Below, piece after piece: positions 1-10,650 of a stretch of DNA of 64,000 nucleotides. Both the position numbers and the translations under genes were made by a program. Under the pieces are notes generated by a model, which saw only the letters and a list, made by a program, of their open reading frames with translations, was not told where the DNA came from and searched no databases. Position 1 is the first letter of the stretch. Every line of letters starts with the position of its first letter. Source of the DNA: Gaiellasilicea sp963791905 (lineage in GTDB: Bacteria; Actinomycetota; Thermoleophilia; Gaiellales; Gaiellaceae); assembly GCA_963791905.1 (NCBI GenBank), contig CAWBTX010000001.1, positions 62,001 through 126,000 on the forward strand. Reading direction: 5' to 3'.

Positions 1-3674
<3,674 letters not shown>

Positions 3675-3690
<16 letters not shown>

Positions 3691-4520
3691 ACAGAGGAGC
3701 GGAGGAGGACCCCGAGGGGCTCGAGATCGAGCTCCTGCTCGAAGGGATCTACCGCCGCTACGGGTTCGACTTCCGCGAGTACGCGCCGGCGTCGCTGCGC
3801 CGGCGGCTGCACCGGCGGATGATCGGCGAGCGGGTCGAGACCGTCTCGGCCCTCCAGGATCTGATCCTGCACGACCCGGCCGTGATGGAGCGGCTGCTGC
3901 TCGACCTGTCCGTGAACGTCACCGCGATGTTCCGCGACCCGAGCTTCTTCGTCGCCTTCCGGACGAAGGTCGTGCCGCTGCTCAGGACGTATCCCTTCAC
4001 GCGGATCTGGGTTGCCGGGTGCTCAACGGGCGAAGAGGTCTACTCGCTCGCGATCCTGCTCGAGGAGGAGGGGCTCTCCGAGCGGACGCGCGTCTACGCG
4101 ACGGACATCAACGAGGCCGTGCTCGACCAGGCTCGGCTCGGCGTGTTTCCGCTGGACAAGATGCAGGAGTACACGCAGAACTACATCCGGGCCGGCGGTA
4201 CCCGTGCCTTCTCCGAGTACTACGTCGCCCGCTACGACGGCGCGCGGTTCGCCCGCTCGCTCGCCGACAGCGTCGTCTTCGCCCAGCACAACCTCGCCTC
4301 CGACGCGGCGTTCAACGAGTTCCACGTCGTGTGCTGCCGCAACGTGATGATCTACTTCGACAAGCCGCTCCAGGAGCACGTGCACAAGCTGTTCTACGAC
4401 AGCCTGGCCGTCTTCGGCGTCCTCGCGCTCGGCCAGAAGGAGACGATCAAGTTCTCACCGCACGAAGACGATTACGAAGACCTGGACGCAGCCGAGAAGC
4501 TCTTCCGAAAGGTCAAATGA
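3675..4520 (+). CDS. cheR: CheR-type protein-glutamate O-methyltransferase
   Basis: Contains the CheR N-terminal helical region (LLEGIYRRYGFDFREYAP), the SAM site GCSTGEEVYSLAI, the acidic motif YATDINEAVL and CRNVMIYF. CheR enzymes methylate glutamates of chemoreceptor-like coiled coils using SAM. The start is uncertain: GTG 3675 overlaps the kinase stop by 16 nt and is the only good start codon before the conserved region. A GGAGG-like stretch at 3693-3708 lies inside this reading and has no start just after it. About 281 residues, normal for the family. No methyl-accepting receptor, CheA or CheW is in the window, so the substrate may be the neighbouring HAMP-array kinase (inference). Confidence 0.88.
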
Positions 4521-4544
4521 CGTCGCTCGCCTTCGGCTCGCTCC

Positions 4545-4571
4545 CGTGGGGGAAACCATGTTTCCCCCACG
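4545..4571. repeat. perfect 12-bp palindromic hairpin A
   Basis: Arms CGTGGGGGAAAC and GTTTCCCCCACG are perfect reverse complements around a 3-nt loop, in the cheR-cheB gap. A second, related hairpin follows 21 bp later. Either could terminate or attenuate cheR transcripts, but neither has a T-run. The shared GTGGGGGAA core suggests an interspersed palindromic repeat family. Confidence 0.8.
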
Positions 4572-4592
4572 AGCCCCCTTCTTACAGCCTGA

Positions 4593-4620
4593 TGTGGGGG
4601 AACCTCCCGGTTCCCCCACA
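4593..4620. repeat. perfect 12-bp palindromic hairpin B
   Basis: Arms TGTGGGGGAACC and GGTTCCCCCACA pair perfectly around loop TCCC. It shares the GTGGGGGAA/TTCCCCCAC core with hairpin A and ends 33 bp before the cheB GTG. Confidence 0.8.
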
Positions 4621-4653
4621 CCCCCTCCACGTCACCGGCCAACGAGTTGGCCC

Positions 4654-5229
4654 GTGACCTACGACCTGATCGCGGTCGGCGCGTCGTGGGGCGGGCTCCA
4701 GGCCGTGAGCACGCTCCTCGGCGGGCTGCGCAGCGAGGTCGACGCGGCGATCGTGATCGTCCAGCACCGCGGCCCGCATGCCCAGCGCGGGCTGCTCGAG
4801 CTCCTCCTCCAGGAGCATGCCGACCGGCGCGTCTCCGAGCCCGGCGACAAGGAGCCGATCGAGTGCTCGCACGTCTACGTCGCGGCGGCGGACTACCACC
4901 TGCTCGTCGAGAACGGCCGCTTCGCGCTCTCGCTGGAGCAGCACGTCAACTATGCACGGCCGTCGATCGACGTCCTCTTCCAGTCCGTCGCCGACGACTA
5001 CGCCGAGCGTGCGATCGGAGTCGTCCTGACGGGTGCGAACGCCGACGGCGCCGAGGGGCTCGCCGCGATCAAGGCGCGCGGCGGCGTCGCGATCGTCCAG
5101 GATCCGGCGACTGCCGACCGCGGGACGATGCCCGCGGCGGCGATTGCGGCAACGACGGCCGACGCCGTGCTCCCGCTCGAGGAGATCGCACCGTTTCTCT
5201 ACGGGCTCTGCGCCCCGGTCCCGCAATGA
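4654..5229 (+). CDS. cheB: CheB-type methylesterase, catalytic domain only
   Basis: 191 residues starting at GTG 4654 (VTYDLIAVGASWGG). The catalytic Ser lies in ASWGG, the His in VQHR, and the Asp in LTGANADGAEG. These are the CheB methylesterase triad motifs. The usual N-terminal receiver domain is absent, so activity cannot be gated by intramolecular phosphorylation. CheB removes the methyl groups that CheR adds; the adjacent gene pair implies a methylation cycle acting on a nearby sensor. The frame is open upstream to 4546, but that extension crosses the hairpins and shows no conservation cue. Confidence 0.88.
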   Translation: MTYDLIAVGASWGGLQAVSTLLGGLRSEVDAAIVIVQHRGPHAQRGLLELLLQEHADRRVSEPGDKEPIECSHVYVAAADYHLLVENGRFALSLEQHVNYARPSIDVLFQSVADDYAERAIGVVLTGANADGAEGLAAIKARGGVAIVQDPATADRGTMPAAAIAATTADAVLPLEEIAPFLYGLCAPVPQ

Positions 5230-5264
5230 CCAGGCCCGCAATGACCAGGCCCGCAATGAGCAGG
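5220..5264. repeat. three tandem 15-bp repeats at the cheB/kinase junction
   Basis: The unit CCCGCAATGACCAGG occurs at 5220-5234 and 5235-5249, and with one change (GAGC for GACC) at 5250-5264. Each copy carries an ATG. The first ATG overlaps the cheB stop (ATGA). Together they form a 15-codon micro-frame, ending in a TAG whose G is the first base of the next gene's GTG. Confidence 0.85.
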
Positions 5265-5272
5265 CTGCGGTA

Positions 5273-7630
5273 GTGAGCGAACGCGCGAGGATCCTGCTCG
5301 TCGACGACCGGCACGAGAACCTGCTCGCGCTGGCGGCGATCCTCGAGCCGCTCGGGCAGGAGCTCGTTCGCGCGCAGTCGGGCGAGGAGGCGCTGCGCCG
5401 GCTCCTGCACGACGACTTCGCGCTGATCCTGCTCGACGTGCAGATGCCGGATCTGGACGGGTTTCAGACCGCGGCGCTGATCAAGCAGCGCGAGCGTACG
5501 CGGCACGTCCCGATCATCTTCCTGACGGCGATCTCGAAGGAGGCCGAGCACGTCTTCCGCGGGTACGAGGCGGGCGCCGTCGACTACCTGATGAAGCCGC
5601 TCGACGCGCACGTGCTCCGCGCGAAGGTGTCCGTCTTCATCGACCTCTGGCAGGCGCGCGAGGAGGCGCGCCGGAACGAGGAGCTGCTGCGCGTGCAGGA
5701 GCTCGCCGCGGAACGGCGCGAGAGCGAGGAGCGGTACCGCTCCCTCGCCGAGGCGATCCCGCAGATCGTCTGGACGACCGACGCCGCAGGGAAGACGACC
5801 TACTTCAACGAGCGCTGGTTCGAGTACACGGGCTCAGACCGGGAGGCGCCCCTGGAGCCGACCGCCGTGATCCATCCGGAGGACATCGGACTCATGCTCA
5901 GCCGCTGGGAAGAGGCACGCGAACAGGGCGACATCTTCGAGACCGAGTACCGCTTCCGCCGCGCGGACGGCACGTACCGCTGGCAGCTCGCCCGCGCGCT
6001 GCCGGTCCGCGACGCCGCCGGCACGGTCACAGGCTGGGTCGGGACCGCGACCGACATCGAGGACCGGCGGCGGATGGAGGAGCGCGAGCGGTTCCTGGCC
6101 GAGGCGGGCTGGGTGCTCGGCAGCTCGCTCGACTACGAGCAGACGCTGTCCGACGTCGCCCGACTGGCGGTGCCTCGGTTCGCGGACTGGTGCGCGGTGG
6201 ACATCTTCGTGAACGGGAGGCTCGAGCGCGTGGCGCTCGAGCACGTCGATCCGCTCAAGCTCGCCCTCGCGCGTGAGCTCGACCGGCCGATGCTGGCCGC
6301 CGCGGAGGCCGCGGGCGCGGCCGCGATCCGCTCGCGCGAGCCGGTGCTCGTGCGTGAGATCGACGAGGCGGCGCTCGCCGCGTTCGACTTCGACGAGCGG
6401 CAGCTCGAGATCGCCCAAGCGATCGCGCCCCGCTCGTACGTGACCGTGCCGCTCATCGCCCGCGGAGAGGTCTTCGGCACGATCAGCCTCGTCACGGCGG
6501 AGTCCGAGCGCGTCTACGACGAGGACGACGTCACGCTCGCGCAGGAGCTCGCGCGGCATGCGGCAGCGGCGATCGACAACGCCCGCCTCTACGACGAGGC
6601 GGAGCGGCGCGCCCGCGCCACGCGGGTGCTCGCCGCGATCGGCGACGGCGTGGTGATGGTCGACGACCAGGACATCGTCCGGCTCTGGAACCCGGCCGCG
6701 TCCGCGATCACCGGACTGCTCGACGGGGAGGTACTGGGCCGCCCGATCGCTGACGTGCTCCCAGGGTGGGAACGGATCGTGTCGAGCATCCCGGTCGGCG
6801 AGGCGGGAGCGCCGGCCCGAGCCGAGACGGTGCCGCTCGAGCTCGAGGGCCGCGAGCTCTGGCTCTCGGCGTCCGGCGTTGGCTTCGCGGACGGCACCGT
6901 CTACGCGTTCCGCGACCTCACCGAGGAGCGGGCGCTCGACGAGCTGAAGTCGGAGTTCGTCGCGACCGTCTCGCACGAGCTGCGGACGCCGCTGGCAGCG
7001 ATCTACGGCGCCGCCCAGACGATCCGCCGCCACGACCTCGAGCTCTCCGACGAGACCCACCACGAGCTGCTGGGCGTGATCGCGACCGAGTCGGACCGGC
7101 TCGCATCGATCGTGAACGACCTGCTGCTCGCGAGCCACCTCGACTCCGGCCGGCTGCCGGTGCACATCGAGCGCTGCGATCCGCTGGAGCTGGCCAACGC
7201 CGTGGTCGAGAGCGCCAGGACGCACCTGCCGCCGACGATCGACCTCAGGCTGAAGGCGCCGCGAAAGCTGCCGGCGATCGCGGCCGACCCCGGCCAGCTC
7301 CAGCAGGTGCTCGCCAACCTCGTCGACAACGCGATCAAGTACTCGCCCGGGGGAGGGCCGGTGCGCGTCCAGCTCGAGAACGGCGCCGCCGGCGTTCGCT
7401 TCTCGGTGGTCGACGTTGGCCTCGGGATCCCGGCCTCCGAGCATCGCCGGATCTTCGAGAAGTTCTACCGCCTCGATCCCGACATGACCCGCGGCATCGG
7501 CGGCACCGGCCTCGGCCTCTACATCAGCCGCGAGCTCGTGCGGCGGATGGACGGCGAGATCTGGGTCGAGTCCCGGCTCGGCAAGGGCTCGACCTTCGTG
7601 GTCGAGTTGCCGGCAGCCCCGAACTCGTAG
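5273..7630 (+). CDS. REC-PAS-GAF-PAS hybrid histidine kinase
   Basis: 785 residues from GTG 5273. Order: receiver domain (about 3-125, phospho-Asp in ILLDVQMPD), coiled linker, PAS (about 150-265) with a PAC-like tail, GAF (about 280-440), second PAS (about 450-545), HisKA with His568 in VSHELRTPLA, and HATPase with NLVDNAIKYS, DVGLGIP and GGTGLGLYIS boxes. No membrane segments are seen, so it is cytosolic. An N-terminal receiver lets it take phosphate from, or respond to, an upstream kinase, such as the HAMP-array kinase at the window start. It lies 43 nt after cheB in the same direction. Confidence 0.92.
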   Translation: MSERARILLVDDRHENLLALAAILEPLGQELVRAQSGEEALRRLLHDDFALILLDVQMPDLDGFQTAALIKQRERTRHVPIIFLTAISKEAEHVFRGYEAGAVDYLMKPLDAHVLRAKVSVFIDLWQAREEARRNEELLRVQELAAERRESEERYRSLAEAIPQIVWTTDAAGKTTYFNERWFEYTGSDREAPLEPTAVIHPEDIGLMLSRWEEAREQGDIFETEYRFRRADGTYRWQLARALPVRDAAGTVTGWVGTATDIEDRRRMEERERFLAEAGWVLGSSLDYEQTLSDVARLAVPRFADWCAVDIFVNGRLERVALEHVDPLKLALARELDRPMLAAAEAAGAAAIRSREPVLVREIDEAALAAFDFDERQLEIAQAIAPRSYVTVPLIARGEVFGTISLVTAESERVYDEDDVTLAQELARHAAAAIDNARLYDEAERRARATRVLAAIGDGVVMVDDQDIVRLWNPAASAITGLLDGEVLGRPIADVLPGWERIVSSIPVGEAGAPARAETVPLELEGRELWLSASGVGFADGTVYAFRDLTEERALDELKSEFVATVSHELRTPLAAIYGAAQTIRRHDLELSDETHHELLGVIATESDRLASIVNDLLLASHLDSGRLPVHIERCDPLELANAVVESARTHLPPTIDLRLKAPRKLPAIAADPGQLQQVLANLVDNAIKYSPGGGPVRVQLENGAAGVRFSVVDVGLGIPASEHRRIFEKFYRLDPDMTRGIGGTGLGLYISRELVRRMDGEIWVESRLGKGSTFVVELPAAPNS

Positions 7631-7631
7631 C

Positions 7632-8411
7632 TCAGGTCAGCAGCAGCTTCCCGATTCGCCTGCTCGCGACCCAGGTGCCGACGACGCCGAGCACGCCGAG
7701 ATACGCGACGTTCGCCAGCTGTCCCCAGCCGACGGCGCCCGTCGTCAGCGCACGCAGGAGGTCGACACCGTGATAGAGCGGCGTCGCCTGGATCACGAGC
7801 TCGAGCCAGTCCGGATAGGCGGAGAGGGGGAAGAAGGTGGCCGAGAAGAGGAACATCGGCAGGATCGCGAGGTTGAGGATGTCGAAGTCCTGCCAGCTGC
7901 GCATGTAGGTCACCGCCGCGATGCCGGCACCGGCGAACGCGAAGCCGATGAAGACCGTGGCCGGCAGCGCGAGGAGCGCCCACCACGACTCGACCAGCCC
8001 GAGCGCGAGGATGACGATGAAGAAGCCGACGGCGTAGATCAGTCCACGGAAGAGCGCCCAGACCGTCTCCCCCGCCGCCACGTCCTTCGGCCCGAGCGGC
8101 GTCGCGAGCACCGAGTCGTAGAGCTTCTGGTAACGCAGCTTCCAGAAGATGTTCGTCGCGTCGTAGAAGGCGCCGTTCATCGCGGACGCGGCGAGCAGGC
8201 CGGGCGCGACGAACACCGCGTACTCCATCTGGACGCCGTCGATCGTGACGTCGCCGACGTAGTTGCCGAGGCCGTAGCCGAGGGAGAGGAGGAAGAAGAG
8301 CGGCTCGAAGAAGCCCGAGACGATGATCGGCCACATCGACCTGTAGGAGAGGACGTTCCGCTCGAAGAGGAGCAGGCCGCCCGCGCCCGGCAACGTCCGT
8401 ACGCGCTCCAC
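7632..8411 (-). CDS. ABC-2 type transporter permease
   Basis: About 259 residues from GTG 8411, with roughly six hydrophobic segments and the ABC-2 permease pattern (NVLSYRSMWPI, LAILPMFLFSATFFPL, LVIQATPLYHGVDLLRA). It probably pairs with the upstream permease and ATPase as an exporter of lipid, drug or polysaccharide type; substrate unknown. The start is chosen as the first in-frame start codon after the upstream permease stop region; the two genes overlap slightly. It converges on the kinase gene, with only one base between the stop codons. Confidence 0.85.
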   Translation of the reverse strand: MERVRTLPGAGGLLLFERNVLSYRSMWPIIVSGFFEPLFFLLSLGYGLGNYVGDVTIDGVQMEYAVFVAPGLLAASAMNGAFYDATNIFWKLRYQKLYDSVLATPLGPKDVAAGETVWALFRGLIYAVGFFIVILALGLVESWWALLALPATVFIGFAFAGAGIAAVTYMRSWQDFDILNLAILPMFLFSATFFPLSAYPDWLELVIQATPLYHGVDLLRALTTGAVGWGQLANVAYLGVLGVVGTWVASRRIGKLLLT

Positions 8412-8419
8412 GAAGACGC

Positions 8420-9197
8420 TCAGTTGAACAGCCTCCGCCGATAGGTGTAGCGCGCGGCGAAGAAGCCGGCGATCGTCCAGGCAAGCAGGTAGGCGAGGTG
8501 CCCGAGGGCCGCCAGCGGCTCGACGTCGCCGAGAGTGAGCTGCCGGCAGAGCTCGACGCCATGCCAGATCGGCGTCAGGTACGCGGCCAGCTCGAACGCC
8601 AGCGGCAGCTGGTCGACCGGGAAGAACGTCCCCGAGAAGAGGAACATCGGCACGATCACGAAGCGGAAGATCGGCGGAAAGCTCGCGTCGTTCTCCCGCG
8701 TCGCCGCGTAGGCCGCGATGGGGAACGAGAACGCCGTCCCGACCAGCACCGCCACCGGAATCGCGAGCAGGCCGTACCAGGAGCTGACCGCACCGAACGC
8801 GGCCACGACCGCGAGATACGCCGCGCTGGCGACGAACGACGCGCGTGATCACGAACAGCTGGTGCCCGATGAGGACGTCGCGCTCCGTGAGCGGCGTCGC
8901 CGTCATCGCGTAGTACGTGCGTGTCCACTTGATCGCACCCATGACCGGCCAGCTCGCCTCCACGCTGGCCGTCTGCATCGCGGCGGCCGCGAGCAGCCCC
9001 GGCGCGATGAAGTCGAGGTACGGCACGCCTGCCGGCGGGTTCTGCGAGCTGTCGACGATCGTGCCGAGCCCGACACCGAGCGCGGCGAGGTAGAGCAGCG
9101 GGTTGAGCAGGCTCGTCCCGATCGTGCCGCGCCAGACCCGCTTGTACTGCGCGAGCCAGTGCTCGTACGCCCGCAGCGGCTGGACGAGGCTTTCCAC
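8420..9197 (-). CDS. ABC-2 type transporter permease (one frameshift)
   Basis: Homologous to its downstream neighbour: N-terminal MESLVQPLRAYEHWLAQYKR, middle YLDFIAPGLLAAAAMQTASV, C-terminal FVIVPMFLFSGTFFPVDQL. Two reading frames are needed: 9197 to about 8848, then about 8845 to 8420. The shift lies in a GCGCG run at 8838-8850. Restoring it gives a continuous protein of about 258 residues, so I treat it as one gene with a one- or two-base error rather than decay. GTG start at 9197. Confidence 0.8.
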
Positions 9198-9218
9198 GTC
9201 AGCTGGTCGCGGCCGTCA

Positions 9219-10160
9219 CTAGTCGACGAGCGTGCGGCCGGTCAGATGCAGGAAGACGTCCTCGAGCGAGCTGCGACGGACGAGCGTCGAGTGCGGCGGG
9301 AGCCCTCGGTCGGCCACGGCGGCGGCGGCTGCGTCGCCGTCCCGTGTGTAGATGAGCACGCGGTCGGGGAGCTCCTCGACGCGCTGCGCCAGATCTCGTT
9401 GGGCGAGGTCGCGGAGGCTGCCGTTCGACGGCCGCTCGTCCTCGAACCGGACCTCGACGACCTCACGCGTGGAGTAGCGCTCGATCAGCTGCCGCGGCGA
9501 GCCTTCGGCGACGATCCGACCATGGTCCATGACGACCAGCCGGTCGCACAGCTGCTCCGCCTCGTCCATGTAGTGCGTCGTCAGCACGAGCGTGACGCCG
9601 CGTTGCTTCAGCCGGAAGAGACGATCCCAGACGACGTGGCGCGCCTGCGGGTCGAGGCCCGTCGTCGGCTCGTCGAGGAGCAGGAGGTCGGGGTCGTTGA
9701 CGAGCGAGCGCGCGATCGTGAGCCGCCGTTTCATGCCGCCGGAGAGCGGCTCGACCTTGTCGCCCGAGCGCTCGCTGAGCTGGACGAAGTCGAGCAGCTC
9801 GTCGATCTTCGGCCTCAGCTCACGCCGCGTCAGCCCGAAGTAGCGGCCGTAGATGAGCACGTTCTCCCAGACCGTGAGCTCGGTGTCGAGCGTGTCCTGC
9901 TGCGGGACGACGCCGAGGCGCGCCCGGATCTCCGGCCCGTCCTCCATCGGGTCCCGGCCGAGGATGCGGAGCGTGCCGGCGGTCACGGGCGAGACGCAGC
10001 CGATCATCCGCATCGTCGAGCTCTTGCCGGCGCCGTTCGGCCCGAGGAACCCGAAGGCCTCCCCGCGACGCACGTCGAGGTCGATCCCGTCGACCGCGAC
10101 GAGATCGCCGAAGCGCTTCACGAGCCCCCGCGCGTGGATCATGGACCCGTTCTCGCTCAC
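9219..10160 (-). CDS. ABC transporter ATP-binding protein (DrrA/NodI type)
   Basis: 313 residues. Walker A GPNGAGKSS, Q-loop GVVPQQDTLD, signature LSGGMKRRLTIA, Walker B LLLLDEPTTGLD and switch His in LTTHYMDEAEQL are all present. A C-terminal extension of about 80 residues is typical of DrrA-like exporters. It supplies ATP hydrolysis for the two ABC-2 permeases downstream. GTG start at 10160 with no Shine-Dalgarno and a TAGCGT hexamer 6 nt upstream. Confidence 0.92.
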   Translation of the reverse strand: MSENGSMIHARGLVKRFGDLVAVDGIDLDVRRGEAFGFLGPNGAGKSSTMRMIGCVSPVTAGTLRILGRDPMEDGPEIRARLGVVPQQDTLDTELTVWENVLIYGRYFGLTRRELRPKIDELLDFVQLSERSGDKVEPLSGGMKRRLTIARSLVNDPDLLLLDEPTTGLDPQARHVVWDRLFRLKQRGVTLVLTTHYMDEAEQLCDRLVVMDHGRIVAEGSPRQLIERYSTREVVEVRFEDERPSNGSLRDLAQRDLAQRVEELPDRVLIYTRDGDAAAAAVADRGLPPHSTLVRRSSLEDVFLHLTGRTLVD

Positions 10161-10166
10161 GCTCCG

Positions 10167-10172
10167 ACGCTA
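10167..10172 (-). promoter_or_regulatory. candidate leaderless -10 element of the ABC exporter
   Basis: TAGCGT (minus strand) lies exactly 6 nt before the GTG at 10160. No convincing -35 is visible. Confidence 0.5.
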
Positions 10173-10190
10173 CCAACAGGACGGCTACCA

Positions 10191-10220
10191 CCTACCCGCC
10201 CCTACCCGTCGACCTACCCG
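10191..10220. promoter_or_regulatory. three phased CCTACCCG direct repeats
   Basis: CCTACCCG begins at 10191, 10201 and 10213, spacings of 10 and 12 bp (about one helical turn). The repeats sit between the divergent ABC exporter and the response-regulator/kinase genes. This is the geometry of an operator for a dimeric or oligomeric regulator. A GTGTGG/CCACAC inverted repeat with loop GTAT (10247-10262) lies closer to the plus-strand gene. Confidence 0.5.
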
Positions 10221-10284
10221 CTTTAGCCAATCGCCGCACGAAAAGGGTGTGGGTATCCACACTTAAACTTGTTGCGGGGTCACA

Positions 10285-10290
10285 TACGAT
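10285..10290 (+). promoter_or_regulatory. candidate leaderless -10 element of the receiver-domain gene
   Basis: TACGAT ends 6 nt before GTG 10297. CTTAAA at 10262-10267 is a weak -35 candidate at 17-bp spacing. Confidence 0.5.
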
Positions 10291-10296
10291 TGTCCT

Positions 10297-10650
10297 GTGC
10301 CCAAGACAGTAGTCATCGTCGACGACCACCCCAGCTTCCGCGCTTCTGCCCGCGCGGTGCTGCAGGCGGAGGGATTCGAGGTCGTCGGCGAGGCTGAGGA
10401 CGGCGCGGGCGCGATCGCGACCGCCCGGGCGCTCAAGCCCGACGTCCTTCTGCTCGACGTCCAGCTGCCGGACATGGACGGCTTCGCCGTCTGCTACCAG
10501 CTCAACATGAACGGCAGCACACCGGCCGTCGTCCTCGTCTCGAGTCGAGACGCGGCCGACTACGGAGGTTTGATTCAGCAGAGCGGCGCGCGCGGCTTCA
10601 TCCCCAAGGGTGAGCTGTGCGGCGGCGCGCTGTCTAACCTGCTCGGATGA
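10297..10650 (+). CDS. stand-alone receiver-domain response regulator
   Basis: 117 residues, a single REC domain: acidic pair in VIVDDHP, phospho-Asp in LLLDVQLPD, switch Ser in VLVSSRD and Lys in FIPKGEL. It has no HTH or enzymatic output domain. The sequence resembles the receiver of NarL/LuxR regulators (DDHPSFR, GFIPKGEL), so it may be a truncated member acting by protein contact or as a phosphate sink. Its ATGA stop/start overlap with the downstream kinase implies translational coupling. Confidence 0.9.
   Translation: MPKTVVIVDDHPSFRASARAVLQAEGFEVVGEAEDGAGAIATARALKPDVLLLDVQLPDMDGFAVCYQLNMNGSTPAVVLVSSRDAADYGGLIQQSGARGFIPKGELCGGALSNLLG

Noticed and set aside
5226..5273. 15-codon micro-gene MTRPAMTRPAMSRLR
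   Set aside because: Product is just the translated 15-bp repeat; kept only as a possible coupling device.
5834..7444. 536-codon minus-strand frame opposite the REC-PAS-GAF kinase
   Set aside because: Antisense shadow of a well-supported kinase; no domains visible.
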